Part shown: positions 24,772 through 34,507 of the stretch, one piece after another | How positions within the stretch are numbered: position 1 is the stretch's first letter | Layout of the letters: each line of letters opens with the position of its first letter | Origin: Sphingobacteriia bacterium | Lineage (GTDB): Bacteria > Bacteroidota > Bacteroidia > Chitinophagales > Chitinophagaceae | Length of the DNA stretch: 64,000 bases | Reading direction: 5' to 3' | NCBI GenBank assembly: GCA_015999745.1 | Contig: JAECQP010000001.1 | Span: 124,001 to 188,000, forward strand | Notes under the pieces: model-generated | Told to the model about the DNA's origin: nothing | The model's database searches: none | What the model saw: only the letters and a program-made list of their open reading frames with translations | Position numbers and translations under genes: made by a program

Positions 24772-26811
24772 TTATTTCATGGCATCCAGCTCTTTCTGCA
24801 GTTTGAACATTTCATCACGGAGGCGGGCGGCTTCAATAAAATCAAGGTCTCTGGCCGCTTTTTCCATCTCTTTTTTGGTGCGCTGAATGGCTTTCTCCAC
24901 TTGTGGAATGGTCTTGTATTCTTCCTGTTCCTCTGCCACTTTAGGCGCAACCAGGTCCTGGTCCTGCTGCATTGCATATGGATTAGAGGGGTCGTATCCC
25001 TTGATATCCAGTACAGCCGTTTGTGCAAAAACCTGCTCTTTGCTCTTGGAAATGGTAGTTGGTATTATATGGTGTTCCAGGTTATAGGCAATTTGTTTTT
25101 CTCTTCTCCGGTTGGTTTCATCGATAGTGCGTTGCATGCTCTCCGTCATTTTATCGGCATAAAAAATGACCAGGCCGTTTACATTTCTTGCCGCCCTTCC
25201 GGCTGTTTGCGTCAGGGATCGTTCATTACGGAGGAATCCTTCCTTATCGGCGTCCAGTATGGCCACCAATGATACTTCCGGCAAATCAAGCCCTTCTCTC
25301 AACAGGTTTACACCCACCAGTACGTCAATAACCCCCAGGCGAAGATCGCGGAGGATTTCCACGCGTTCAAGCGTGTCTACATCGCTGTGTATGTATTTGG
25401 ATTTGATGTTAATCCTGCCCAGGTACTTGTCCATTTCTTCTGCCATTCGCTTGGTAAGGGTGGTTACCAGCACACGGTCTCCCCGTTTTACCCGTTCATC
25501 AATTGCATCCAGTAAATCATCTATCTGGTTTACACTGGGGCGGATTTCAATGGGCGGGTCCAGCAGGCCGGTAGGGCGTACTACCTGTTCTACCACCACA
25601 CCGCCGGTTTTCTCCAGTTCATATTCGCCGGGAGTGGCGCTTACAAAAACCGTCTGTCCGATCATACTTTCAAACTCATAAAAATTGAGCGGGCGGTTGT
25701 CCATGGCGCTGGGTAAACGAAACCCATAATCCACCAATACCATTTTTCTGCTCCGGTCTCCGCCATACATTCCCGCTACCTGCGGAACAGTCTGGTGGCT
25801 TTCATCAATCACACATAAAAAATCCTTTGGGAAATAATCGAGCAGGCAGAAAGGTCTTGTTCCTGGTTTTCTTCTGTCAAAAAAACGGGAATAGTTTTCA
25901 ATGCCATTACAGTAACCCAGTTCGCGGATCATTTCCAGGTCATACTCCACCCGTTCTTTTAGCCGGGAGGCTTCTATGAATTTTCCGGATGCTTTAAAGT
26001 ATTCTACCTGTTGCATCATTTCATCCTGGATCTCGTGCATCACTTCCGTAATCATATCCTTAGGCGCCAGGTAAAGATTGGCCGGGAAAACAGCCGCATT
26101 GTCCATCAGGCCAATCCGCTTGCTGGTAGCCGTGTCTATGCTTTCAATCTCTTCTATCTCGTCTCCGAAGAAAGTGATCCTGTATCCAAAATCCACATAA
26201 GGAAGATTAATATCAACGGTATCACCCTTTACACGGAATGTTCCCCTGGTAAAATCTCCCTGCGACCGGTTATACAAAGAATTAACAAGTGCATGCAGAA
26301 ATCCCTGGCGGGAAAGCACCTGTCCTTTCTCTATCCGAATGATGCCGTTTTCATATTCGGTAGGGTTACCCATGCCATAAATGCAGCTCACACTGGCCAC
26401 AACAATAATATCCCTTCTTCCGCTCAGTAATTGCGATGTTGCCTGCAAACGCAGCTTATCCAGCTCCTCGTTGATGCTCAAATCTTTTTCGATGTACACG
26501 CCGGTTACGGGCATATATGCTTCGGGCTGGTAATAATCGTAATAGCTCACAAAATAACCCACGGCGTTTTCGGGGAAAAACTGCTTGAACTCACCATAAA
26601 GCTGCGCCACCAGTGTTTTGTTGTGGGTCAGCACCAGGGTAGGGCGCTGCACGTTCTGTATTACATTGGCAATGGTAAAGGTCTTACCGCTTCCCGTTAC
26701 ACCCAATAGTGTCTGAAACTGTTCGCCATCATTAATCCCGTCTGTTAACTGCTGAATGGCTGATGGCTGATCGCCTGCGGGTGTATAGGAGGAATATAAT
26801 TTGAACGGCAT
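24772..26811 (-). CDS. uvrB: Excinuclease ABC subunit B
   Basis: 679 residues, normal length. UvrB is the central damage-recognition helicase of nucleotide excision repair. Walker A is GVTGSGKTFT (37-46), the beta-hairpin that inserts into DNA is around YFVSYYDYYQPEAYMP, the DEAD-like box is VIDESHQT, the helicase motif VI region is QTAGRAARNVNG, and the C-terminal UVR motif for UvrC contact is in EKAARDLDFIEAARLRDEM. Nothing is missing. It stands alone between the GH32 gene and the DUF4136 lipoprotein gene on the minus strand. Confidence 0.98.
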   Translation of the reverse strand: MPFKLYSSYTPAGDQPSAIQQLTDGINDGEQFQTLLGVTGSGKTFTIANVIQNVQRPTLVLTHNKTLVAQLYGEFKQFFPENAVGYFVSYYDYYQPEAYMPVTGVYIEKDLSINEELDKLRLQATSQLLSGRRDIIVVASVSCIYGMGNPTEYENGIIRIEKGQVLSRQGFLHALVNSLYNRSQGDFTRGTFRVKGDTVDINLPYVDFGYRITFFGDEIEEIESIDTATSKRIGLMDNAAVFPANLYLAPKDMITEVMHEIQDEMMQQVEYFKASGKFIEASRLKERVEYDLEMIRELGYCNGIENYSRFFDRRKPGTRPFCLLDYFPKDFLCVIDESHQTVPQVAGMYGGDRSRKMVLVDYGFRLPSAMDNRPLNFYEFESMIGQTVFVSATPGEYELEKTGGVVVEQVVRPTGLLDPPIEIRPSVNQIDDLLDAIDERVKRGDRVLVTTLTKRMAEEMDKYLGRINIKSKYIHSDVDTLERVEILRDLRLGVIDVLVGVNLLREGLDLPEVSLVAILDADKEGFLRNERSLTQTAGRAARNVNGLVIFYADKMTESMQRTIDETNRRREKQIAYNLEHHIIPTTISKSKEQVFAQTAVLDIKGYDPSNPYAMQQDQDLVAPKVAEEQEEYKTIPQVEKAIQRTKKEMEKAARDLDFIEAARLRDEMFKLQKELDAMK

Positions 26812-26821
26812 GCTACAAATA

Positions 26822-27403
26822 TCAGGGCTTTTTCAGTTTGTCGATAATTGCTTTTACACTTGCATCAATCTGTTTCTCAGAGATTTTCTTTCCGTAGATT
26901 TCTGAAGTGGTCCAGCCCTGCCAGATGGATTTATCTGTTTGCGGATTCATCATGGTAAGGGTAAGCGTTCCTTCCCGAACTATTTGTGACCTTGTATCAT
27001 AACCCCAGAAAGTGGACGGATAATAAATAGGAACCCATCTTCTGCCTCTTGGATTATAATACCACCGAGTCATCGGCTGGCTGTATACAGGGGTACTCAG
27101 ATCCCTGACTTCCTTTTCAATTACCACATCAAAAACCAGGAATACATCGGGATTGGTTTGGGTTTCTGACCATCCCAGTTCCTTCAGGTATTTTTCTACG
27201 GATTCATGAATTTTCTGGTCACGTAAACTGTTAATATCCGGGCGCCTGGTGGTGGAGTCCTTGTCTGAATCACCCTCTGTCCAGGCATAGGTTTTAATGG
27301 TAGAAAAATCTACTGAATTGTCTTTTTGTACAAATGCCTTTTGCGAACAGCCTAGCAATAAAAGGGAGGTTGTTACGAGTCCTGCTAAAATGAACTTTTT
27401 CAT
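26822..27403 (-). CDS. DUF4136 lipoprotein
   Basis: 193 residues from the ATG at 27403 (MKKFILAGLVTTSLLLLGCS); the open frame runs 21 codons further upstream, but the lipoprotein signal fixes the start. Lipobox cysteine at 19. The mature part fits DUF4136: VDFSTIKTYAWTEG near the start, DPxxxxRDQKIHESVEKYLKELGW-like helices, NPDVFLVFDVVIEKEV, and the C-terminal GTLTLTMMNPQTDKSIWQGW, the usual strand where the protein describes itself as a two-layer fold. Function is unknown; such proteins are outer-membrane-associated and frequent in Bacteroidota. It is 10 bases upstream of uvrB but unlikely to be linked in function. Confidence 0.88.
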   Translation of the reverse strand: MKKFILAGLVTTSLLLLGCSQKAFVQKDNSVDFSTIKTYAWTEGDSDKDSTTRRPDINSLRDQKIHESVEKYLKELGWSETQTNPDVFLVFDVVIEKEVRDLSTPVYSQPMTRWYYNPRGRRWVPIYYPSTFWGYDTRSQIVREGTLTLTMMNPQTDKSIWQGWTTSEIYGKKISEKQIDASVKAIIDKLKKP

Positions 27404-27517
27404 ATACTGGCTTTTAAATTGATTAATACAATCCTTTAAACAGAGCCAATTCTCATGCCAGATCAATTGGCACTATATACGGGGTACTCAAAGTTACTCA
27501 TTATTATGTCTGCGCGG

Positions 27518-28132
27518 TTATTTTCTATCGATGGAGAAGATAGTGATCAATGGGTCAAAGTATTGATTTCGTTCCCGCTGGCGGTAGATTTTTCTGACCA
27601 CATCCATGCCTTTTACGACCTTACCAAAGGCAGAATAGCCTTGCTTGTCCGCAACATTTTCCCCGCCATAATCCAGCCCGGGTTCATCATCCAGGCAAAT
27701 AAAGAACTCGGTTCCGGCGGTGCCTGGCGCTGCCCTTGCCAGTGAAATAACACCGGTCTTGTGCCGGATACCCGTTTGGCGGGTGCTTTCGTGCGGAATT
27801 CCTTTCACGGAAACAGCCAGTTTGTTATTGCTTTTCCAGATTCCTCCCTGAATTAACTCCGATTTGGGAGCGTCGGATGGTTGATTATCAATATGCAGTA
27901 CGCGGTAAAAATCAGACCGGTCGTACCAGCCGGAGTCTATATAACCCAGGAATGCCGCGCTGGTTAACGGAGCTTTGTCAGCAAATAATTCCACTTCAAT
28001 ATCGCCAAATGCGGTTTCGATTACCACCACCGGGTTGCCGTTGGCTGATGCGGGCCGCCTGCACGCAGGCAACAGGGTTGTAACCACCAACAGCAAAAAC
28101 AAATATTTAAAAAGTAGCCGGAAAAACATCAT
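27518..28132 (-). CDS. Cyclophilin-type peptidyl-prolyl isomerase, lipoprotein
   Basis: 204 residues. A signal sequence MMFFRLLFKYLFLLLVVTTL ends at LLPAC, a lipobox with Cys24. The cyclophilin domain follows: VVIETAFGDIEVELFADKAP, FYRVLHID, LIQGGIWK (the usual IQGGD/M motif changed), and GTAGTEFFICLDDEPGLD for the active-site GSQFFI region; KQGYSAFGKVVKGMDVVRKI is the last helix. Periplasmic protein folding is the likely job. The start codon overlaps the stop of the preceding phytase-like gene by ATGA, so translation is coupled. Confidence 0.9.
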   Translation of the reverse strand: MMFFRLLFKYLFLLLVVTTLLPACRRPASANGNPVVVIETAFGDIEVELFADKAPLTSAAFLGYIDSGWYDRSDFYRVLHIDNQPSDAPKSELIQGGIWKSNNKLAVSVKGIPHESTRQTGIRHKTGVISLARAAPGTAGTEFFICLDDEPGLDYGGENVADKQGYSAFGKVVKGMDVVRKIYRQRERNQYFDPLITIFSIDRK

Positions 28133-29277
28133 GGAATAATTTCAAATAAAAATATCTGCGACTGCTGAAAGGGCGAAAAATTATTATCCGCCACAAAAAG
28201 CAGGGTTGGGTTTCCATTGGGCAATCTTGGCCCAAAAGTAACGCCTTCAATATTGTCGGTAAAAACTTTGAGCTCATCCATATTCAACAGTAGTTGCTTT
28301 TGAACGGGGGTAAATCCGGTATTGGTTTTCAGGGAAGGATTGTTGCTGATATCGCTTGCTGTATTCAGGTCTGCAATGAATACTTTAATGGTGCAGGGAA
28401 TTCTTCCGGTGGAATAAGAGCGTTCCAGCACCAGCAACCGGTTGTTTCCCAGGCTGAGCAGATCGGGGATTCCGTTGACCTTAAATGAGCCGGCAGGGGA
28501 GGGTGGATAAGCTACCGGATCAAGCTCATATGCATACTGGGCAGTATTTTTTTTAGCAGCAACATCAAACCGGTAAATGCGCACAAACGCTTTATTGGGG
28601 CTAAGTTCTGCCCTGGGGCCGTCTTCATAAAGCGGCTCTTCTACATTTACATAGAGGGTTTTATAATTGTTGGCAAAGCTCATTCCTTCCAAAACACCGT
28701 TTTGTCTGGGGCCTTTTTCGGTTGCGTGCATATTCAGATTTAAAGGCAGCGTAAAACTGTCTATCCGGTTTCCGGAAGGGCTGATCAGTGTAATAGAAGG
28801 ATTGGTTAATACCGTATCTTTTGCACGCACAATTCTCTCTCCTTCGCTACTCCAGATCAGATTTCCCTGCAGTGGGTTATAGCGCATTGCTTCCGGATCC
28901 GGTGTACGTGCCGGATTTGTTTTACTACCGGGATAAGGCCGATTGTTTTCATCTTTCAGTAACACCACATCCGTAAAAACAACGGTATCAATTTTCTGAT
29001 CCCTCAAAGGAATCTTTGCAGTATAATACCTGGCCGGATTAATTGATGACCTGTCGTCGCAGATCATGAAGTACTGATCCTTTGCTGCATCATAATCAAT
29101 GCCGGATAATCCGCCTACATTGGTTCCGTTAAAATTCAATGCGTGGGGAATGGTGTACAGATCCAACAGTTTTAACCGGCTAATCTGTACAGGGGCCCCG
29201 GTTTTACTGATCCTTGAACTGGTGCAGGAAAGCAGGAAAATGGTTACAAGAGAAACGGAAACAAGCCTGAACAACAT
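28129..29277 (-). CDS. Phytase-like esterase-domain lipoprotein
   Basis: 382 residues from the ATG at 29277 (MLFRLVSVSLVTIFLLSCTS), which gives a good lipoprotein signal with the cysteine at 18; the open frame begins 23 codons earlier at 29346. The body is the phytase-like beta-propeller (PF13449, called 'esterase-like activity of phytase'): GGLSGIDYDAAKDQYFMICD, RTPDPEAMRYN, IVWSSEGER-like strand, VLEGMSFANNYKTLYVNVE, and a last blade with DNIEGVTFGPRLPNGNPTLL. Members bind or hydrolyse phosphate esters in the periplasm, but evidence is thin. It is coupled by a 4-base overlap to the cyclophilin gene. Confidence 0.87.
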   Translation of the reverse strand: MLFRLVSVSLVTIFLLSCTSSRISKTGAPVQISRLKLLDLYTIPHALNFNGTNVGGLSGIDYDAAKDQYFMICDDRSSINPARYYTAKIPLRDQKIDTVVFTDVVLLKDENNRPYPGSKTNPARTPDPEAMRYNPLQGNLIWSSEGERIVRAKDTVLTNPSITLISPSGNRIDSFTLPLNLNMHATEKGPRQNGVLEGMSFANNYKTLYVNVEEPLYEDGPRAELSPNKAFVRIYRFDVAAKKNTAQYAYELDPVAYPPSPAGSFKVNGIPDLLSLGNNRLLVLERSYSTGRIPCTIKVFIADLNTASDISNNPSLKTNTGFTPVQKQLLLNMDELKVFTDNIEGVTFGPRLPNGNPTLLFVADNNFSPFQQSQIFLFEIIP

Positions 29278-29323
29278 GAGAGTAAGATTTGAAGATTGGC
29301 TAACAAATATAGGATTCTGCATG

Positions 29324-29932
29324 TTACCAGTTTCTGGACCTTGCATACTGCACCATCATAGCCGTGTTTTTTAATTCCAGTTTCCGGAGTATATTTCTTC
29401 TGTGTGTATTCACGGTATAGGTACTCAAATGAAGCGTTTCCGCAATTTCCTGGCTTGTAAGGCCCTTGCTGATCAGCCCCACAATTTCTATTTCACGCTT
29501 GCTGATATTGTTTTCCAGCGGCTGTTTATTTACCACCGGCTCGTAGTCCCACATAAAAACGGAATTTCCCTGAATCGTTTCCTGTATGGCAGTCAGTAAT
29601 TCTTCCGAAGAAAGGTTTTTGATGATATATCCTTTTATCCCCACCTGCCTGCACTGGTAAACCAGGTCTGTATCATTTTCCATACTCAATATAATAATGG
29701 TGGCGGCAGGATTACTTTCCAAAATTTCTGTTGCCACATTCAGGCCTGTTCCATCCGGAAAATAATAATCCAGCAGAAAAACATCCGGTTGTTTCTCTTT
29801 ATACAATCTCACAGCTTCCTTAGCAGTAAAGGCTTCCCCCTTCCAGTTGAGCCAGTCCACCTCCTTCAGCACGCTTCGGATTCCCTCAACAAATATTTTA
29901 TGATCATCTGCAATTGCTATGGTTGTTTTCAT
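29324..29932 (-). CDS. NarL/LuxR-type response regulator
   Basis: 202 residues. The receiver has the acidic pair in IAIADDHKIFVEGI, Asp55 in VFLLDYYFPDGTGL, and Lys in IKGYIIKNLSSEELL. A LuxR-type helix-turn-helix (about 140-200) holds SKREIEIVGLISKGLTSQEI, AETLHLSTYTVNTHRRNILR. It lies 12 bases after the 7TM-DISM kinase gene on the same strand, so the two form one two-component system. Such pairs control small regulons; targets are not visible. The protein ends KNTAMMVQYARSRNW. Confidence 0.93.
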   Translation of the reverse strand: MKTTIAIADDHKIFVEGIRSVLKEVDWLNWKGEAFTAKEAVRLYKEKQPDVFLLDYYFPDGTGLNVATEILESNPAATIIILSMENDTDLVYQCRQVGIKGYIIKNLSSEELLTAIQETIQGNSVFMWDYEPVVNKQPLENNISKREIEIVGLISKGLTSQEIAETLHLSTYTVNTHRRNILRKLELKNTAMMVQYARSRNW

Positions 29933-29944
29933 GGGTATGCGCGC

Positions 29945-31774
29945 TTAGCTCTTTTTGGTTATTTCAATGATAATCGTTGTTCCTTTTTCATTTGAATCAA
30001 TAGTAACTTTCCCTTCCAGGTATTGAACACGGCTTCGGATATTTTTCCATCCCATCCCATCTGTATTGGCAGGATCAAAGCCCTTACCGTTGTCTTCTAC
30101 CATCAGTATAATGCTGTTTCCTTCTTCCCAGAGCGACACAAAAACCTCTGTGGCTGCTGCATGCTTTTTTACATTATACAACAACTCAGTTACAATCCGG
30201 TAGATTCCGGCTTCTACGGATAATGGATAACGATCCACTACGCCACAATGAAGTCGGACCACAAAATCGTTGGCAGCATTCCACCTGGAAATTGTTTTTT
30301 CTAAAATAGGTACTAATCCCTTCTCCTGCAAATTTACCGGCATTAAATCATGGGCTATATTCCGGAGGTCTTCAATAGCATCTGCTAATTGTTTATCGAT
30401 CCACATTTGTGTTTCAACGGCAGTTTTCAATTGATGAAATGCGCTTATCCTGATACTTCCCAGTAATCCTCCTAACCCATCGTGCAGCTCCCTTGCAAGC
30501 CTTGACCGCTCCTCTTCCTGAACCTGAATGAGTCTGTCGGCCAGCATGGCTTTTTCCGTTTCCAGTGCATACTGCGCGGCTTCATTTTGTTTTTTATAGT
30601 GATCGTATCGCCTGCTTAACCCAAAAGAGAGGATGGTGCTTTCTGCAAGTATTCCTATGGCCGATCCGTACTTTCCAACGAAAATGACCCAGTCTGCCTC
30701 CACACTAAATTGAGAAAGAATATTCATCACAACAAAAATCAACAATACACTCAGCGCTGCTGCAAAAAAATAAGACAGGGTTTTAAACTGCCTGTAATTT
30801 TTATAGATGTAAAATACAATCATACAAACGGCCCCCAGCCAGATAAAACTAACCCCGGTAAGGAAAAGACTCCGGACCATTCCCGACTGCCTGGGAATAT
30901 CCGCAAATATTAAGCACCCTGTTATGATCAGCAAAAGCAACTGAAAAAAACGCAGTTGCTTATTATACAGAGGCGGTATATCCGGGCGGGTAAAAAATCT
31001 TTTACAAAGCTCCAGCATAAAGATAAAACTCATACTGGCAAACAATGGCCTGGACTTATTGGCCAGTTCGGTATTTTCGGGCCAGAGGTATTGAAAACCG
31101 ATTCCCCAGTTCGAAATCACCCACATAGCAGACATGCTGATATAAAGTATATAATAAAAATGGATGCTCTCCTTTAAGGAAATACCCAGAAATATATTCA
31201 GCGTTATCAGAAAAAGGAACCATCCGGCAAAAAAACCATAAACAGCTTTCTGATCTGCCATCATGCCGATCATTTCTTTTTCGGGAATAACGGATAAGGG
31301 AACAAACAGCGATTCTCCTGCTTTATCTACCTGGAGCAATAACCCATCAGAGCCTGCAGGTATGAGAAACCAATAATCCGGGTCTTTAACGAGCCTTCGC
31401 TGAAAGGGATAATAATCTCCTGATTGATAGGAAAATACAATGCTGTCTGCAACTACATTATAAATACGGATGATATTAATGTGCGGATTGGCAACCTGCA
31501 GCCAGGAATTCTGATCATGTCGGGCCGGTATAAAAACCCACCAGGCATTCCTGCTGAAACCGGGATTAAAAAAACCATTCTTCCCGCTACTGTTTTGCTC
31601 CCGGATTCTTAAAAGCGCTTCTTTCGGAGAAAGATACGGACTGTCGGGTGTTACATAAAACGTCGGTTTTACCACATTTGCCGGAGCCTTTGTAAATTGA
31701 TATACCCCAAAAGATAAACATAAGAAAAGCAAGGAAACGACGGTTGCTATATTGCCTTTTTTAAGGTAATCCAT
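29945..31774 (-). CDS. 7TM-DISM sensor histidine kinase
   Basis: 609 residues. An N-terminal membrane anchor (about 8-28), an extracytoplasmic 7TMR-DISMED2 beta-sandwich (about 30-165, with NAWWVFIPARHD), seven membrane segments (about 178-385), then a coiled coil with AQYALETEKAM and a HisKA_3 domain with His431 in SRLARELHDGLGGLLGSIRI, and an HATPase domain with MVEDNGKGFDPANTDGMGWKN at the C-terminal end. The sensing domain of the DISMED2 type usually binds carbohydrates or similar ligands. It is followed at 12 bases by its LuxR-type regulator. Confidence 0.93.
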   Translation of the reverse strand: MDYLKKGNIATVVSLLFLCLSFGVYQFTKAPANVVKPTFYVTPDSPYLSPKEALLRIREQNSSGKNGFFNPGFSRNAWWVFIPARHDQNSWLQVANPHINIIRIYNVVADSIVFSYQSGDYYPFQRRLVKDPDYWFLIPAGSDGLLLQVDKAGESLFVPLSVIPEKEMIGMMADQKAVYGFFAGWFLFLITLNIFLGISLKESIHFYYILYISMSAMWVISNWGIGFQYLWPENTELANKSRPLFASMSFIFMLELCKRFFTRPDIPPLYNKQLRFFQLLLLIITGCLIFADIPRQSGMVRSLFLTGVSFIWLGAVCMIVFYIYKNYRQFKTLSYFFAAALSVLLIFVVMNILSQFSVEADWVIFVGKYGSAIGILAESTILSFGLSRRYDHYKKQNEAAQYALETEKAMLADRLIQVQEEERSRLARELHDGLGGLLGSIRISAFHQLKTAVETQMWIDKQLADAIEDLRNIAHDLMPVNLQEKGLVPILEKTISRWNAANDFVVRLHCGVVDRYPLSVEAGIYRIVTELLYNVKKHAAATEVFVSLWEEGNSIILMVEDNGKGFDPANTDGMGWKNIRSRVQYLEGKVTIDSNEKGTTIIIEITKKS

Positions 31775-31804
31775 CTGTATTTTTTAAAAAAATGACCGCT
31801 GGTT

Positions 31805-33454
31805 TTATTTGAATTTGGGTGGATGCATTTCGTCCCAGCCGGTGGATTGCTGATAAGCTTTTGCCGCCAGCAATATCGAAGCCTCATCATAGAGGTTGCC
31901 CAGAAAACTGATACTGGTTGGTGATGCAGATCGTTTATCAAATCCGGTTGGTATACATATTGCAGGATGACCGGTCAGATTGGTAATGGCCGACTGGTTA
32001 CCGCTTCCCCTGGTAGGACAGATCAGGACATCAATGGTTTGCATCACTGCATTCACTTTTTGCATCAGGAGATAACGATGCCTGTTGGCATTCACATATT
32101 CAACAGCCGGCATCAGCCGGGACACCCTGAAACTATTGGGCCAGTCATTTATTCCCTGGCGGGTCATTTCATCATCTACATTATTCCGGGTAAACTCATC
32201 AAACGCAGCAGCGGATTCTGCACTGATTACCACATCCATCACATTAAATTTGTATACGCCGCTATCCGGAAACACAACCGGAATCAATTCAACGCCCATC
32301 CGTTTAAATGTTTCCAGCACTTTCCACTCATTGCGGGCGGTATCGGTTATTTTATCAAAATAATTTTTTGCATAGCCCACTCTCAGTTTTTTGATATCAC
32401 CGTTGGGTTTATAATTAAAAGGTCTTGATACGGCCGACTGATCCAGGCCATCGGTACCATGCAGATAGGCAAATACCAAGGCAGCGTCTTCTGCTGTTCT
32501 GCAGATAGGACCAACCTTATCCAGGCTCCAGCTAAGTGCCATAGCGCCGGTTCTGCTGATTCTTCCGAAAGTGGGGCGAAGGCCTGTTGCACCACAGGTA
32601 GAAGCAGGAGAAATGATGGAACCCCAGGTTTCCGTACCAATGGAAAAAGGAACCAGTCCGGCAACAGTTGCAGCAGCAGGGCCTGCAGAAGACCCGGAAG
32701 AACCCTGCCGAAGGTTCCATGGATTCTTTGTTCTTCCCCCGTACCAATAGTCGCCCATGGCAAGTGCCCCTAATGTGAATTTGGCAACCAGCACAGCACC
32801 CGCGTCTTTAAGTTTGGTATAAACATACGCGTCTTCCTCAATCCGCTGGTCTTTATATGGCGCCGCGCCCCAGGTGGTTTTCGTGCCTTTCACCGCAAAC
32901 AGATCTTTTAACCCATAAGGTATCCCATGCAATGGTCCTTTATAATTTCCGGCTTCGATAGCCGCATCCGCTTCAGCTGCCTGTTGCAGTGCCAGTTCTT
33001 CGGTTATGGTAATAATACATTCCAGAGAGTCTCCGTACTTACGGATCCTGTTGAGGAAAAACCTTGTGAGTTCCATTGAACTGATTTTTTTTGTTCGGAT
33101 CAATGAAGCCAGTTCTTCAATTGAAAAATAGGCAAGGTCATTTTTATCAGCAGGCAACGATGTTTTATACTGCTTCCAGTGAATGGGCTCCTGTTTTTCG
33201 GGGAAAACCATGCCCGGTAAAACCGGATTTTGCCAAAGGCTCATTGGAACGGCATTGCCGAGCTTTTGGGCATGCATCATTTTGAGTAAAAGCAGGTTTT
33301 CTTTAACACCGGAATACATGGTATCTGTTTCCTTTTGTATATAGGAAAGATCAAACAGTTTTGCTGCTGAAAGAATATCGTTTTTGGAGAGGCTATCCTG
33401 CGCGGTAAGGTTCATTGTGCAGATCAAACACAATGAAAAAAATAGTTGACGCAT
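31805..33454 (-). CDS. Secreted amidase (amidase signature family)
   Basis: 549 residues with signal peptide (MRQLFFSLCLICTMNLTAQD). About 90 residues of helical N-terminal extension precede the amidase-signature domain: catalytic Lys in GIPYGLKDLFAVKGT, the glycine/serine-rich core QGSSGSSAGPAAATVAGLVP, and the nucleophile Ser in GTETWGSIISPAS. Ser-Ser-Lys is intact. Such proteins hydrolyse amides; related Bacteroidota ones are called Asp/Glu-tRNA amidotransferase A by mistake, but the signal peptide and missing GatB/GatC rule out that job. It lies 52 bases downstream of the PlsC-type acyltransferase gene. Substrate unknown. Confidence 0.9.
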   Translation of the reverse strand: MRQLFFSLCLICTMNLTAQDSLSKNDILSAAKLFDLSYIQKETDTMYSGVKENLLLLKMMHAQKLGNAVPMSLWQNPVLPGMVFPEKQEPIHWKQYKTSLPADKNDLAYFSIEELASLIRTKKISSMELTRFFLNRIRKYGDSLECIITITEELALQQAAEADAAIEAGNYKGPLHGIPYGLKDLFAVKGTKTTWGAAPYKDQRIEEDAYVYTKLKDAGAVLVAKFTLGALAMGDYWYGGRTKNPWNLRQGSSGSSAGPAAATVAGLVPFSIGTETWGSIISPASTCGATGLRPTFGRISRTGAMALSWSLDKVGPICRTAEDAALVFAYLHGTDGLDQSAVSRPFNYKPNGDIKKLRVGYAKNYFDKITDTARNEWKVLETFKRMGVELIPVVFPDSGVYKFNVMDVVISAESAAAFDEFTRNNVDDEMTRQGINDWPNSFRVSRLMPAVEYVNANRHRYLLMQKVNAVMQTIDVLICPTRGSGNQSAITNLTGHPAICIPTGFDKRSASPTSISFLGNLYDEASILLAAKAYQQSTGWDEMHPPKFK

Positions 33455-33506
33455 GTGCTGTTGGTTGATTTAAACAACGAACAAGTTACAGGAAGAGGGC
33501 GGTTTT

Positions 33507-34430
33507 TCAAACATCATTGTGCGTAAATAAAACAGTGGCTCTTGCCAAGAGCGGATGTATTAAAATTATAAGTGCTATAAGAACCGGATTAACACTCGCT
33601 GCAAAGAGTAAACAGCCAATCAGGAACAAATAAAAAGGATACAGCAGTAAGAGAACGGCAAACAAAACGGAATCGTAAAAGACGGTTCCCCTGGTTTTAT
33701 TTCGGACAATGGCGCTGATGATCTTATAGAGGGGGAAATGTAGAATCCTTCCGGGTATAGACATTAGTTTCCCCGGCAAGTATTGCCTTTTGGCCCTGTT
33801 TTCGGGAAATTGTATCAGCGGTCCCAGTTTTAACCTGATTTGCTGATTAAGAAAGGAGTGATTCTTTGCCGTTTCCTTAAACGGGAGGAGTTTTTTTGCA
33901 GGAATAGGTTCCGCGGCAGCAATCCGCACTTTCTTTCCAAAGCGGGTTAAGGAATCATATGCAATAGCTACCGGCAGCACCAGCAGCGGCTTTTGCAAAT
34001 CAAGACCCGAAGCAATTCTGGCAGCTCCTTTCTTAAATGGTTGAAGTATATGGCTATTGATACAGATGCCTTCAATAAATATCAAAACGATACCCCCTGA
34101 GGCCAAAATGCGACGGCTCTCTGTAAATGCATATTCATTCAGGTGCAGGTTTTCCTTCCCCTCGCTCAACCGGTAAATAGGAATCATATTGAGCAGCCGG
34201 AGAAAAAAGCCGTGATGCTTTTGCTGAAACGCGTCACCTCTTGCCAGAAAGTGCATTTTCCCGGAAAACTGTGCGCCGATCAGAATGGCATCGAGAAAAG
34301 AATTTGGGTGATTGGCCACTACAAGCAAGGGGCCCTTTGTTGTAAAGACTGCCTGGTTCACTACAATCAATTCTTTACAAAACAGCCAAATGGCCGCTTT
34401 AATTAACTTTCTGAATAATTGATAAATCAA
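33507..34430 (-). CDS. PlsC-type lysophospholipid/glycerol acyltransferase
   Basis: 307 residues. The acyltransferase motif is VVANHPNSFLDAI (His41, with Asp47 five residues further than the classical HX4D; the HX5D pattern is known in an eukaryote-like branch), followed by LARGDAFQ and FIEGICINSH as motif III, and a late pair of membrane helices (about 245-300). It transfers an acyl chain to a glycerolipid or another hydroxyl group at the inner membrane. It is the last gene after the esterase/outer-membrane cluster (77 bases), so it may supply acyl groups to the same pathway, or be an unrelated phospholipid enzyme. Family call firm, acceptor not. Confidence 0.87.
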   Translation of the reverse strand: MIYQLFRKLIKAAIWLFCKELIVVNQAVFTTKGPLLVVANHPNSFLDAILIGAQFSGKMHFLARGDAFQQKHHGFFLRLLNMIPIYRLSEGKENLHLNEYAFTESRRILASGGIVLIFIEGICINSHILQPFKKGAARIASGLDLQKPLLVLPVAIAYDSLTRFGKKVRIAAAEPIPAKKLLPFKETAKNHSFLNQQIRLKLGPLIQFPENRAKRQYLPGKLMSIPGRILHFPLYKIISAIVRNKTRGTVFYDSVLFAVLLLLYPFYLFLIGCLLFAASVNPVLIALIILIHPLLARATVLFTHNDV

Positions 34431-34507
34431 GCTGGTGGGGTTAAAAGAACCAAAAACAGGTAAATAATTAGTTGTTTTCTATTTCAGATTAGTTAATAGG
34501 TACTTAA

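Noticed and set aside
31805-33454. Calling the amidase GatA
   Set aside because: The signal peptide, the N-terminal extension and lack of GatB/GatC neighbours speak against a tRNA amidotransferase subunit.
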